DNA from: CAKSST01 sp045535505
GTDB taxonomy: Bacteria; Bacillota; Clostridia; Oscillospirales; Acutalibacteraceae
NCBI GenBank assembly: GCA_045535505.1
Contig: JAZSLU010000006.1
Location: forward strand, 1 to 64,000
Length of the DNA: 64,000 bases
Reading direction: 5' to 3'
Position numbers and translations under genes: made by a program. A model generated the notes under the pieces. The model was not told the origin of the DNA. It saw only the letters and a program-made list of their open reading frames with translations, and did no database searches. Shown here one piece after another: positions 16,029 to 24,632 of this stretch (the first letter of the stretch is position 1; each line of letters opens with the position of its first letter).

Positions 16029-16849
16029 ATAATAACACCTCCGTCGTCACTGTCGGCAAAGCGGTTCATAACGGCAATGCAGATTAAAATTACAACCATA
16101 AGCACAAGTGAGAGTGAAGCGCCCAAGTTGTAATTGTATGATTGCTGAAATTGCATTTCAATAGCATCGCCAATAAGCAATGTTTTGCCGCCGCCAAGCT
16201 TTTGCGAAATGTAGAACGTGCTTACCGAAGGAACAAAAACCATTGTTATGCCCGATAAAACGCCCGGCAGACTCAACGGTAAAATGACCTTTTTTAACCG
16301 TTCAAAAGGTGAAGCGCCAAGGTCGCTTGCTGCTTCAAGCAATGAATTGTCAATTTTCGACATTATTGAATAAATTGGCAAAATCATATAAGGCAGATAG
16401 TTATAAACCATACCTAAAATTACTGCGCCGGGGGTGTTAATAAGCTGCATGGTTTCAAAACCAAGCATGGAAAGCAAGGAGTTTATAAGACCTTTGTTTG
16501 ATAAAATTGTTATCCATGAATATGTTCTTATAAGGAAATTCATCCACATGGGTAACATAATAAGTAACATAAACACACTTTGTGTGCGCAGTTTCATTCT
16601 TGAAAGAATATATGCGGTGGGGTATCCCAATAAAATACATATAATCGTTGCGATTATTGAATATTCAAAGGATATTAAAAATGTCTCTTTGTAGCGCCAA
16701 AGCTCTGTAATGTTTGAAAATGTAAGTTCACCATTTGAATTTGTGAAAGTATAATATGCAACCATTATAAAAGGCACAACGATGAACAGCACAGACCATA
16801 AATAGTACGGGTATGCTAAAAAGCGACCGCGAGAATTCTTTTTGTTCAA
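16025..16849 (-). CDS. potB: Polyamine ABC transporter permease PotB
   Basis: A 274-residue permease partner of PotC. Six membrane segments are visible, and the EAA loop is EAASDLGASPFERLKKVILPL. MWMNFLIRTYSWI and the SVSTFYISQKLGGGKTLLIGD region match PotB of other Firmicutes. It overlaps both neighbours by four bases (potA upstream, potC downstream), a tightly coupled operon. With PotC it forms the transmembrane pore, and PotA powers it. Confidence 0.93.
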   Translation of the reverse strand: MNKKNSRGRFLAYPYYLWSVLFIVVPFIMVAYYTFTNSNGELTFSNITELWRYKETFLISFEYSIIATIICILLGYPTAYILSRMKLRTQSVFMLLIMLPMWMNFLIRTYSWITILSNKGLINSLLSMLGFETMQLINTPGAVILGMVYNYLPYMILPIYSIMSKIDNSLLEAASDLGASPFERLKKVILPLSLPGVLSGITMVFVPSVSTFYISQKLGGGKTLLIGDAIEMQFQQSYNYNLGASLSLVLMVVILICIAVMNRFADSDDGGVII

Positions 16850-17982
16850 TTCTCAACCTTCCCTTCATCATCTTGTATATCGGAAAGGTGGTCGTGTTCA
16901 TCACTGTACGAGCTATAGTCGCCGAATTTGCCCGAATATTCACTTTTTTTCATAACGTGAATTGCATCGGGTTCAATATAGAGGCCAACTTTGTCGCCAA
17001 CGTTTTGACCGTCGGTGGTTTGTATCATCCATTTAAAGCCGCCGATATCAACAATCATTTCGTAATGTACACCGAGGAAGGTCACAGAGGTAACCTCGCC
17101 TTTGAGCATTCCCTCATCATAAGGCACAATATCAACATCTTCGGGACGTACAACTACATCAACGGGCTCGTCCTTAGCAAAACCTGTATCAAGGCACTTG
17201 AAATCAATGCCTGAAAAATGAGCCAGGTAGTCATCTTTCATAACACCGTCAAGAATGTTTGATTCACCGATAAAATCAGCAACAAAAGCGTTTTTTGGTT
17301 CGTTATATATGTCTTGAGGAGTGCCAATTTGCTGGATTTTACCATTGTCCATAACAACAATTGTGTCAGATAGTGTTAATGCTTCTTCTTGGTCGTGTGT
17401 TACAAAAACAAAGGTGATAGATAGTTCGCGCTGAATTTTTTTAAGCTCAACCTGCATATCTTTGCGCAACTTTAAGTCGAGTGCTGCGAGAGGCTCATCG
17501 AGCAATAAAACTTTAGGACGGTTAATAACGGCGCGTGCAATAGCAACACGCTGTTGTTGACCGCCAGAAAGCATATCAATTTTTCGGTGTTCAAAGCCTT
17601 TGAGACCAACAAGCTCAAGCATCTTCATAACACGTTTGTTAATTTCTGCTTTAGGTAATTTTTGAATTTTTAAACCAAATGCAACATTGTCGTAAACGTT
17701 TAGGTGAGGGAAGAGCGCATAACGTTGAAAAATGGTGTTAACCTGTCTTTTGTGAGGAGGTACACCATTTATTTTTTTACCCTCAAAAAAAACATCACCT
17801 TCGTTTGGCTCAACGAAGCCACCGATGATGCGTAACGTGGTTGTTTTGCCACAGCCGGAAGGACCTAAAAACGTGATAAATTCATTGTCACGAATGTAAA
17901 GAGATATGTCCTTTAAAACTGGCTCTTCATCATCGAACGAAACAGTGATGTTCTTCAAATTAATCAATTGGTTGTCTTTCAT
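16846..17982 (-). CDS. potA: Spermidine/putrescine importer ATPase
   Basis: This 378-residue ABC ATPase is the first gene of potABCD. Walker A is GPSGCGKTT, the Q-loop region is TIFQRYALFPHL, the signature is LSGGQQQRVAIA, and Walker B is LLLDEPLAALD, followed by the switch histidine in VTHDQEEA. The C-terminal part (about 240-350) is a TOBE-like regulatory domain, as in PotA. A GGGGG ribosome-binding stretch lies 10 bases before the start. That stretch is part of the leader RNA described at 17983-18070, so expression may be controlled after transcription begins. Confidence 0.94.
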   Translation of the reverse strand: MKDNQLINLKNITVSFDDEEPVLKDISLYIRDNEFITFLGPSGCGKTTTLRIIGGFVEPNEGDVFFEGKKINGVPPHKRQVNTIFQRYALFPHLNVYDNVAFGLKIQKLPKAEINKRVMKMLELVGLKGFEHRKIDMLSGGQQQRVAIARAVINRPKVLLLDEPLAALDLKLRKDMQVELKKIQRELSITFVFVTHDQEEALTLSDTIVVMDNGKIQQIGTPQDIYNEPKNAFVADFIGESNILDGVMKDDYLAHFSGIDFKCLDTGFAKDEPVDVVVRPEDVDIVPYDEGMLKGEVTSVTFLGVHYEMIVDIGGFKWMIQTTDGQNVGDKVGLYIEPDAIHVMKKSEYSGKFGDYSSYSDEHDHLSDIQDDEGKVEN

Positions 17983-18070
17983 AAAAAAGCATCCCCCTTT
18001 GCTGCGAAAACCAGCGGTTTTACGGCAAAAAGCCTGATAACAGCGTCATCTTTTCAGATGCTCTAAACGC
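17983..18070 (-). promoter_or_regulatory. Structured leader of the pot operon, riboswitch-like candidate
   Basis: The untranslated leader of potA contains several pairings on the minus strand. A CAUCU-GAAA-AGAUG hairpin (18047-18060) lies inside an outer GCGU/ACGC pair. There are also an AAAACC/GGUUUU hairpin (18007-18021), a GGC/GCC hairpin (18024-18034) and a GCUG/CAGC closing pair (18041-18044 with 18001-18004). The 5' AGCAUC (18057-18062) could instead pair with GAUGCU (17988-17993), which overlaps the GGGGG ribosome-binding stretch and is followed by six U residues. These two pairings exclude each other, the logic of a switch. No known class was recognised; the fold was not computed. Confidence 0.45.
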
Positions 18071-18078
18071 ATAGCAAT

Positions 18079-18107
18079 AATATAATACTATATACTCTAA
18101 AAGTCAA
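18079..18107 (-). promoter_or_regulatory. Sigma-A-type promoter of potABCD
   Basis: On the minus strand TTGACT (18102-18107) and TATATT (18079-18084) are separated by 17 bases, which places the transcript start near 18072, just before the structured leader. Confidence 0.7.
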
Positions 18108-18173
18108 GTAAAATTTTGAAAAATTATAGATTTTTCACTACCATTTTGACGGATAGCTAAAAATGCTTTAATT

Positions 18174-18215
18174 TGCTCGTTTTTTCTTTAAAATGCTCTT
18201 TTTTTCTCACTAAAA
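18174..18215. repeat. Tandem imperfect repeat between potA and ruvC
   Basis: Two adjoining copies of about 20 bases, starting TGCTCGTTTTTTCT (18174) and TGCTCTTTTTTTCT (18194), both end in a TAAAA stretch. They lie upstream of the pot promoter, in the otherwise featureless A+T-rich spacer 18108-18287, and could bind a regulator or bend DNA. Confidence 0.45.
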
Positions 18216-18287
18216 GTTAAATTTCTTAAATTTGAACTTAATTTATAAAAAATGGGAAATTTTTGGGAAAATTATTTAAACTTTTTA

Positions 18288-18316
18288 TTGCTCTATTTAA
18301 TATAATATGCTATACT
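18288..18316 (+). promoter_or_regulatory. Possible sigma-A-type promoter of ruvCAB
   Basis: TTGCTC, 17-base spacer, TATACT (18311-18316). The -35 is weak and the -10 is good. The start site would lie about 25 bases before the ruvC start. Confidence 0.45.
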
Positions 18317-18349
18317 GTATGTTAAATAATTATATTGGGGGAGTTTGGT

Positions 18350-18847
18350 GTGTTAATTATCGGTATTGATCCCGGTTATGCAATAGTCGGCTACGGCGTT
18401 TTAAATTATTCATCAAATCGTTTTAAACCGATTGAATATGGCGCAATTACAACCGATGCGGGCACTAAATTTACTCAACGTATTTCAAAGATTTTTGACG
18501 GTGTTGAATACTTAATAAATAAGCATAAGCCTGATGCGATTGCTATTGAAAAGTTGTATTTTAACACAAACACAACAACTGCTATTGATGTTGCACAGGC
18601 AAGAGGCGTAATTTTACTTGCAGCTGCAAAATTTTGTGTGCCTGTTTATGAATATACGCCTTTACAGGTTAAACAAGCCGTTACAGGTTACGGACGTGCT
18701 GAAAAACATCAGGTTATAGAAATGACAAAAAACTTTTTAGGAATGGACAAGCCACCAAAGCTTGATGATACGGCAGATGCTCTTGCAATTGCTATATGTC
18801 ATGCACATTCATCAAACGGTTTATTGAATAGGAGTAAAAATATATGA
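18350..18847 (+). CDS. ruvC: Holliday junction resolvase RuvC
   Basis: This 165-residue endonuclease cuts Holliday junctions brought to it by RuvAB in recombination repair. It has the RNase H-like fold with acidic active-site residues in LIIGIDPG, AIEKLYF and the C-terminal DDTADALAIAICH. The GTG at 18350 is preferred because it puts the catalytic aspartate at position 7, as in the family, and a GGGGGA site lies eight bases upstream. It overlaps ruvA by four bases. Confidence 0.94.
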   Translation: MLIIGIDPGYAIVGYGVLNYSSNRFKPIEYGAITTDAGTKFTQRISKIFDGVEYLINKHKPDAIAIEKLYFNTNTTTAIDVAQARGVILLAAAKFCVPVYEYTPLQVKQAVTGYGRAEKHQVIEMTKNFLGMDKPPKLDDTADALAIAICHAHSSNGLLNRSKNI

Positions 18848-19437
18848 TTGCTTCACTTAATGGTAAAAAAATTTTTTCTGACACTAATACCGCTGTTATA
18901 GAATGCGGTGGGGTGGGAATGAAATGTACTGTTAGTTTGAAAACGGCGGCGGATTTACCGAGTGTTGGCACAAATGCTTTTTTGTACACTCATATGGTTG
19001 TCCGTGAAGATGCGATTGAGCTTTTTGGCTTTTCAACTACCGAAGAACTTGACTGCTTCAAGCTAATAACATCTGTTAGCGGTGTTGGCCCTAAAATTGC
19101 AATAGCAATCCTATCCGAGTTTACGCCTGATAAGCTAAAAATGTTTATAGCTTCCGGTGATGCAAAATCTTTAACAGCCGCATCCGGAGTTGGTATAAAA
19201 CTTGCTCAACGAATTGTGTTAGAACTTAAAGATAAATTTGGAAAAATTATTGATGGTGATATTTCAACCGATGTTTCTGCTACGGTTGATGCAAAGGTCT
19301 CAACAAACGCATCGGATGCTATATCCGCTTTGATATCGTTAGGTTTTTCAAGAAGCGAGGCATCCCATGCTGTTTCAAAACTTGATGCTGATATGAGTGC
19401 AGATGAGCTCATAAAAAATGCTTTAAAATATCTATAA
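18844..19437 (+). CDS. ruvA: Holliday junction branch migration protein RuvA
   Basis: A 197-residue protein that binds four-way junctions as a tetramer and loads the RuvB motor. Domain I (residues 1-62) is the OB fold. Domain II contains two helix-hairpin-helix motifs (LITSVSGVGPKIAIAIL and LTAASGVGIKLAQRIVLEL). Domain III is the small C-terminal three-helix bundle (AISALISLGFSRSEASHAV) that touches RuvB. It is located between ruvC and ruvB in the usual order, with coupled translation from ruvC. Confidence 0.96.
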   Translation: MIASLNGKKIFSDTNTAVIECGGVGMKCTVSLKTAADLPSVGTNAFLYTHMVVREDAIELFGFSTTEELDCFKLITSVSGVGPKIAIAILSEFTPDKLKMFIASGDAKSLTAASGVGIKLAQRIVLELKDKFGKIIDGDISTDVSATVDAKVSTNASDAISALISLGFSRSEASHAVSKLDADMSADELIKNALKYL

Positions 19438-19451
19438 AGGAGATGTGAACT

Positions 19452-20483
19452 TTGGTTGACGAAATGGATTTTGAAAACAGAATAGTATCCCCCGAATATG
19501 AACCCGGTGATATTGATGCCGAAGTATCACTTCGCCCTAAAACCCTTGACGAATATGTAGGACAGGAAAAAATAAAAGAAAACCTTCGTATTTACATTCA
19601 AGCGGCAAAACAGCGTGGCGAGGCTATTGACCACATTTTGCTTTACGGTCCTCCGGGTCTTGGCAAAACAACTCTTGCCGGTATTATAGCAAGAGAAATG
19701 GGAGTTAACCTTCGTATAACCTCAGGCCCTTCTATTGAAAAAGCGGGTGACCTTGTTGCGCTGCTTACCAATCTTGAAAAAAATGATTTGCTGTTTATAG
19801 ACGAAATTCACCGTCTTGACCGAACAGCTGAGGAAATTCTTTATCCCGCAATGGAAGATTTTGCGCTTGATTTTATTATTGGTAAAGGCCCATCAGCCCG
19901 CTCAATTCGTCTTGATGTAAAACCCTTTACGCTTGTTGGTGCTACAACACGTTCGGGTCAGCTTTCTGCGCCCCTGCGTGACCGTTTCGGTATTATCTTC
20001 CGTCTTGAGATGTACTCTCCTGAGGAACTTGCTCAAATTATTAAGCGCTCTGCAAGAATTATGGGTATCGGTATTGAGGATGACGGCGCTTTAGAGATTG
20101 CTTCTCGTTCACGTGGTACGCCTCGTATTGCAAACCGCTTACTAAAGCGTGTGCGTGATATTGCCGAAATTGCTTATGACGGTGTTATCACAGAGCAAGT
20201 TGCTATTGAAGCATTAAAACGCTTTGATATAGATAACTTGGGCCTTGATGATTTTGACCGCCGACTGCTTGACATAATGATACGCTTCTATGGCGGCGGT
20301 CCTGTTGGATTAGAAACATTGGCTGCTGCGCTGGGTGATGAGGCAATCACTATTGAAGATATGGTTGAGCCTTATTTAATGCAGATTGGCTTTATACAAC
20401 GCACTCCTCGTGGAAGAGTTGCTACTAAAGCCGCTTATGAACATTTAGGTTTGCCTTTTGGCGGCGCACAGATGGGAATATAA
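19452..20483 (+). CDS. ruvB: Holliday junction branch migration ATPase RuvB
   Basis: A 343-residue AAA+ motor that drives branch migration as a hexamer with RuvA. Walker A is GPPGLGKTT, Walker B is LLFIDEIHRL, sensor 1 is VGATTRSG, and the sensor 2/arginine region is SRGTPRIANRLLKRVRD. The C-terminal winged helix ends in RTPRGRVAT. The TTG at 19452 is supported by AAAGGAG at the end of ruvA with correct spacing, and by the family N-terminus rich in acidic residues. The length is typical. Confidence 0.97.
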   Translation: MVDEMDFENRIVSPEYEPGDIDAEVSLRPKTLDEYVGQEKIKENLRIYIQAAKQRGEAIDHILLYGPPGLGKTTLAGIIAREMGVNLRITSGPSIEKAGDLVALLTNLEKNDLLFIDEIHRLDRTAEEILYPAMEDFALDFIIGKGPSARSIRLDVKPFTLVGATTRSGQLSAPLRDRFGIIFRLEMYSPEELAQIIKRSARIMGIGIEDDGALEIASRSRGTPRIANRLLKRVRDIAEIAYDGVITEQVAIEALKRFDIDNLGLDDFDRRLLDIMIRFYGGGPVGLETLAAALGDEAITIEDMVEPYLMQIGFIQRTPRGRVATKAAYEHLGLPFGGAQMGI

Positions 20484-20486
20484 TTT

Positions 20487-21362
20487 ATGAGATTTGCTAC
20501 TGATTTTTCAGATTATGAACTTATTGATGTTAACGGCGGTATGCGTCTTGAACGTTGGGGTGATATAATTTTGTCACGTCCTGACCCTCAGGTTATTTGG
20601 AACACCGGTGCAAAAGATGCAAGATGGAGAACACCGCACGCCGTTTACCACAGAAGCAATTCCGGTGGCGGACATTGGGAAATGCTAAAAAAAGTGCCTG
20701 ATGTATGGAGTATTAAATATGATGACCTAACATTTAGGCTTAAACCTATGGGTTTTAAGCATACAGGGCTTTTTCCGGAACAGGCTGTTAACTGGAAATT
20801 ATTAAAACAGTTGATAAACGGTGCCAATAAACAACTTAAAGTTTTGAATTTGTTTGCTTATACAGGCGGTGCGACCCTTGCTTGTTTATCTGCCGGTGCT
20901 GCCGTTACACATGTTGATGCCTCTAAAGGAATGATTTCATGGGCAAAGGAAAATGCCGTTGCATCAAACCTTGCCGATAAGCCTGTGCGTTGGCTTGTTG
21001 ACGACTGTTTGAAATTTGTTCAGCGTGAGGTTAGACGAGGCTCTAAGTATGACGGCGTTATACTTGACCCGCCTTCATACGGCAGAGGTCCAAACGGAGA
21101 GTTATGGAAACTTGAACAGGCTTTACCTGAGCTTATGAGTGAAATTGTAAAAATTTTAAGTGATGATGCACGTTTTATCTTTCTTAACACTTATACTGCG
21201 GGTATGTCGCAAACTGTGCTTGATTATTTAATAAGCGAACTTGTTGTTGCCAAAAAAGGCGGTTACGTTTCTACCCAAGAGATTGGTTTGCCCGTAACCT
21301 GTCGTGATGTTATTATGCCATGTGGTAATACTACAATATGGACAAAGGATGCATTGTTTTAA
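20487..21362 (+). CDS. Class I SAM-dependent methyltransferase, RlmI-like
   Basis: A 291-residue Rossmann-fold methyltransferase of the group related to 23S rRNA m5C methyltransferases (PF10672-like). The SAM-binding region is LNLFAYTGGATLACLSAGA with the acidic VTHVDASKGMISWAKEN. The catalytic-like motif is GVILDPPSYGRGPNGELW, and TFRLKPMGFKHTGLFPEQ precedes it. It lacks an N-terminal PUA domain, so it is shorter than E. coli RlmI (about 396 residues) and its RNA target is uncertain. It lies three bases after ruvB and abuts ecfA1, so it is within the same transcript. Confidence 0.8.
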   Translation: MRFATDFSDYELIDVNGGMRLERWGDIILSRPDPQVIWNTGAKDARWRTPHAVYHRSNSGGGHWEMLKKVPDVWSIKYDDLTFRLKPMGFKHTGLFPEQAVNWKLLKQLINGANKQLKVLNLFAYTGGATLACLSAGAAVTHVDASKGMISWAKENAVASNLADKPVRWLVDDCLKFVQREVRRGSKYDGVILDPPSYGRGPNGELWKLEQALPELMSEIVKILSDDARFIFLNTYTAGMSQTVLDYLISELVVAKKGGYVSTQEIGLPVTCRDVIMPCGNTTIWTKDALF

Positions 21363-22196
21363 ATGATTGAACTAAAAAACGTTTACTTTCAATATACAGT
21401 TGAATCAGATCTTGTAAAGACTGCCGTTAATGATTTTTCTTATACCTTTGAGGACGGCGGCTTTTATGCCGTTATCGGTCCTAACGGTTCAGGTAAGTCA
21501 ACATTATCTAAATTGCTTAACGGTTTATATAAAGCCACTTATGGCGATGTTGTTGTTGATGGTATGAACACGGCTGACCAAGATTTTGAAAATGAAATTA
21601 AGCGAAGAGTCGGACTTGTTTTTCAAAATCCCGATAATCAGCTTGTTGCAACCATTGTTGAAGAGGATGTTGCATTTGGACCTGAAAACTTGGGCGTTGA
21701 GCCTTGCGATATAAAGGAACGCGTTGAGTGGGCATTAAATGCTGTTAATATGCTTGACTATGCCACTCATGCGCCACACAAGCTTTCGGGTGGTCAAAAA
21801 CAAAGAGTTGCAATAGCTGGCATTCTTGCTATGAAACCTAAATATATCGTTTTGGACGAGCCTACGGCAATGCTTGACCCTATGGGAAGAAAAGAAGTTA
21901 TAAAAACAATAATAGATTTAAATAAAAACTTTGGCATGACGGCAATTATAATAACTCATTTTATGGAAGAGGCTTTTTTGGCCGATAAAGTGCTTGTTAT
22001 GAATGACGGAAACCTTGTCGCTGCCAATACCCCAGAAAATATTTTTGGCGATTTTGATTTGTTGAAAAGAAACGGTTTAGATATTCCGCAGTCAACACGT
22101 TTAATGCACGAGCTTTCACAGCTTGGAATTGTTGACGACTGTAAGGTTTTTACACCGCAGTCATGTGCCAAAGTTATTTTAGATAAATTAAAATAG
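21363..22196 (+). CDS. ecfA1: Energy-coupling factor transporter ATPase EcfA1
   Basis: A 277-residue ABC ATPase of the ECF vitamin importer module. Walker A is GPNGSGKST, the Q-loop is VFQNPDNQLVATIVEEDVAFG (typical of EcfA/CbiO), the signature is LSGGQKQRVAIA, and Walker B is YIVLDEPTAMLD. It pairs with EcfA2 and EcfT encoded directly downstream. The complex serves many substrate-binding S proteins (for riboflavin, folate, thiamine and others), none of which is encoded here. The start codon immediately follows the stop of the preceding methyltransferase gene. Confidence 0.94.
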   Translation: MIELKNVYFQYTVESDLVKTAVNDFSYTFEDGGFYAVIGPNGSGKSTLSKLLNGLYKATYGDVVVDGMNTADQDFENEIKRRVGLVFQNPDNQLVATIVEEDVAFGPENLGVEPCDIKERVEWALNAVNMLDYATHAPHKLSGGQKQRVAIAGILAMKPKYIVLDEPTAMLDPMGRKEVIKTIIDLNKNFGMTAIIITHFMEEAFLADKVLVMNDGNLVAANTPENIFGDFDLLKRNGLDIPQSTRLMHELSQLGIVDDCKVFTPQSCAKVILDKLK

Positions 22197-22209
22197 GAGG
22201 AGCATCTTT

Positions 22210-23076
22210 GTGTTGCCTGTAATTGAGGTTAACAATTTATGTTATATATACGGCAAAAAAACACCGTTTGAAACCTGTGCTATTGATAATATAAGTTTTA
22301 CTTTAAACAAAGGTGAAACTCTCGGCATTATCGGCAGTACGGGTTCGGGTAAGTCAACCCTTGTTCAGCATTTGAACGGCTTAATTGAGCCAGACTCTGG
22401 CGAGATTAAGGTTTTTGGTGAAAATATATGGAATGATGGTAAATGCAAAAAGGGGCTACGTTTTGAGGTTGGTCTTGTCTTTCAATATCCTGAATATCAA
22501 CTGTTCGAGGATACAGTAAAAAAAGATATTGCTTTTGGTCCGTCTAATATGGAACTTTCAAGCGAAGAGGTTGAAAAACGTGTTTTGCTTGCTGCAAATG
22601 CCGTAGGATTAAAGGAAGAATTATTGAATAAATCTCCTTTTGATTTATCAGGCGGTGAGAAAAGGCGTTGTGCTATTGCCGGTATTATGGCAATGCAACC
22701 TTCAGTTCTTATTTTGGACGAGCCAACTGCAGGTCTTGACCCAATCGGAAGAAAAACTATTGAAAAAGCAATTAATGATTATAAAAAGAAATTTGATGCA
22801 TCTGTAATTATTGTTTCTCACAGTATGGAAGAGGTTTGCCGTCTTTGCGATAAAGTTCTTGTAATTTCAAAGGGCAAGGCTGTTATGTTTGACACCGTTA
22901 AAAATGTCTTTAAGCATCGTGATACATTAAAAAATATCGGCCTTGATGTTACAGAGGTTGCCGAAATATGCGAGATTTTAAATAATAACGGCATTGATAT
23001 TCCACTTGATGTTTTTCGTGTAGATGAGGCGGTTTGTGCGATACAGCGCATTTTGAGAGGCGGTGAGCAACCGTGA
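22210..23076 (+). CDS. ecfA2: Energy-coupling factor transporter ATPase EcfA2
   Basis: The second ECF ATPase, 288 residues. Walker A is GSTGSGKST, the Q-loop is VFQYPEYQLFEDTVKKDIAFG, the signature is LSGGEKRRCAIAGI and Walker B is LILDEPTAGLD, followed by IIVSHSMEEV. The GTG at 22210 follows an AGGAGGAGC site. Its stop overlaps the start of ecfT (TGATG), so subunits are made in a coupled way. The C-terminal extension is the part that contacts EcfT in known structures. Confidence 0.94.
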   Translation: MLPVIEVNNLCYIYGKKTPFETCAIDNISFTLNKGETLGIIGSTGSGKSTLVQHLNGLIEPDSGEIKVFGENIWNDGKCKKGLRFEVGLVFQYPEYQLFEDTVKKDIAFGPSNMELSSEEVEKRVLLAANAVGLKEELLNKSPFDLSGGEKRRCAIAGIMAMQPSVLILDEPTAGLDPIGRKTIEKAINDYKKKFDASVIIVSHSMEEVCRLCDKVLVISKGKAVMFDTVKNVFKHRDTLKNIGLDVTEVAEICEILNNNGIDIPLDVFRVDEAVCAIQRILRGGEQP

Positions 23077-23870
23077 TGAACGACATTTCTTTTGGTCAGT
23101 ATTATCCGGGGGAATCAATAATTCACAAGGCTGACCCACGTGTAAAGATTTTGCTCATTTTTTTGCAACTTATATTTATTTTTATAGCAAACAGTTGGGC
23201 GTCAATTGGGCTTATGGCAGCACTTATTATGCTGATTGTTATATTATCCAAAGTGCCGCTTTCATTGTTTTTAAAAAATTTAAAACCTGTTTTACCTGTG
23301 CTTATAATTGCATCCTTGCTTAATGTTTTTTATGCTACCGAAGGTAACATTATTTTTCAATGGCAGTTTATAACCATAACGACTGTAGGTTTACTTCGTG
23401 CTGCATTTATACTTATGAGAATTATACTGTTGATTTTTGTTGGTGGACTTTTAACTTATACCACAACTCCCACACAACTCACATCAGCAATTGAACGACT
23501 GCTTTCTCCGTTAAAGCTTATTGGGCTTGGCGAGGCGGTTCACACAATGGCTATGATGATGACTATAGCCTTAAGATTTATACCGACCTTGATTGAAGAA
23601 GCGCAGAAAATTATTGCCGCGCAAAAAGCAAGAGGCGCCGATTTTGAGTCTGGCAAACTTGCCAAACGCATTAAAGCGATGGTGCCTATCTTAGTGCCTT
23701 TGCTTATATCTTCGGTACGTCGTGCATTAGAACTTGCTAATGCTATGGAATGCCGTTGTTATTGTGGCGGCAAAGGAAGAACTCATTTTAAACAGTTTAA
23801 GTTGCATTTTTCAGATTTTGTATATGTTTTTGTTGTTTGTGTTGTGTGCACAGCGGTTATATTTATTTAG
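23076..23870 (+). CDS. ecfT: Energy-coupling factor transporter transmembrane protein EcfT
   Basis: A 264-residue scaffold that links the two ATPases to the S component. The N-terminus FGQYYPGESIIHKADPRVKILLI is characteristic. About five membrane segments follow, and the coupling helices carry the two Ala-Arg-Gly-type motifs, seen here as AAQKARGADFE and the later MECRCYCGGKGRTH region. An ATG overlapping the ecfA2 stop was taken as start; the GTG just before it is an alternative. Confidence 0.93.
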   Translation: MNDISFGQYYPGESIIHKADPRVKILLIFLQLIFIFIANSWASIGLMAALIMLIVILSKVPLSLFLKNLKPVLPVLIIASLLNVFYATEGNIIFQWQFITITTVGLLRAAFILMRIILLIFVGGLLTYTTTPTQLTSAIERLLSPLKLIGLGEAVHTMAMMMTIALRFIPTLIEEAQKIIAAQKARGADFESGKLAKRIKAMVPILVPLLISSVRRALELANAMECRCYCGGKGRTHFKQFKLHFSDFVYVFVVCVVCTAVIFI

Positions 23871-23882
23871 TAGGGGTATTTT

Positions 23883-24617
23883 ATGAGCAGAATGTTGCTT
23901 ACAATTTCATATTTAGGCACAAATTACTGTGGTTGGCAGGTTCAGCCTAACGGTATTTCTGTTCAACAAACCTTGCAGGATGCATTACAAAATCTTCTTG
24001 GCGAACGTGTTGGTGTAACCGGTTGCAGCAGAACCGATTCGGGTGTTCATGCCAATATGTTTTGCTGTCATTTTGACACGTGTTCAAATATTGAGCCTAA
24101 AAACATTGTTAATGGGTTAAATTTTTATTTGCCACAGGATATTTCTGTGCGCAATTGTGAATATGTAGATGATGGTTTTCACGCACGATACAACGCAAAA
24201 GGGAAAAACTATATTTATAGAATTTATAATTCACAATTTCCCAATCCTTTTGAACATGGCAGAGCATTACATATTAAAATACCACTTAATGTTGATGTAA
24301 TGAATGAATTTTGTAATAATCTTGTAGGTGAATTTGATTTTTCTGCTTTTTCGAGTTCGCATACAAATGTAACCGATTTTGTAAGAAAAATTTCTCAATG
24401 TAATGTTACAAAAAGCAACGATGTTGTAACTTTAAGTGTTACAGCCAATGGTTTTTTATATAATATGGTGAGAATTATTGTCGGAACGGCATTACAGGTT
24501 TCTTATGGCAAAATAAATTCATGTGATGCTAAAAAAATTATTGAATCAAAAGACCGTAATCTTGCAGGACCAACTGCACCGCCTGAGGGATTATATCTTA
24601 ATAAAGTGCTATATTGA
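23883..24617 (+). CDS. truA: tRNA pseudouridine(38-40) synthase TruA
   Basis: A 244-residue enzyme that isomerises uridines 38-40 in the anticodon stem-loop of tRNAs. The catalytic aspartate is in GCSRTDSGVHA, with the family N-terminus YLGTNYCGWQVQPNGISVQQTLQ and the FLYNMVRIIVGTAL segment. The truA-after-ecfT order is common in Firmicutes (there usually followed by ribosomal protein genes rplM-rpsI, absent here). The ATG follows a TAGGGGTATTTT region. Confidence 0.95.
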   Translation: MSRMLLTISYLGTNYCGWQVQPNGISVQQTLQDALQNLLGERVGVTGCSRTDSGVHANMFCCHFDTCSNIEPKNIVNGLNFYLPQDISVRNCEYVDDGFHARYNAKGKNYIYRIYNSQFPNPFEHGRALHIKIPLNVDVMNEFCNNLVGEFDFSAFSSSHTNVTDFVRKISQCNVTKSNDVVTLSVTANGFLYNMVRIIVGTALQVSYGKINSCDAKKIIESKDRNLAGPTAPPEGLYLNKVLY

Positions 24618-24632
24618 TGGAGGTGTTTTGTT

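Noticed and set aside
17983..18070. TPP, lysine, SAM or preQ1 riboswitch as identity of the potA leader
   Set aside because: The conserved cores of those classes (for example CUGAGA of TPP) are not present, so only an unassigned structured leader is claimed.
18108..18287. Coding or RNA gene in the 180-base spacer between potA and ruvC
   Set aside because: Very A+T-rich, no open frame with start signals, no stable hairpin apart from the tandem repeat already listed.
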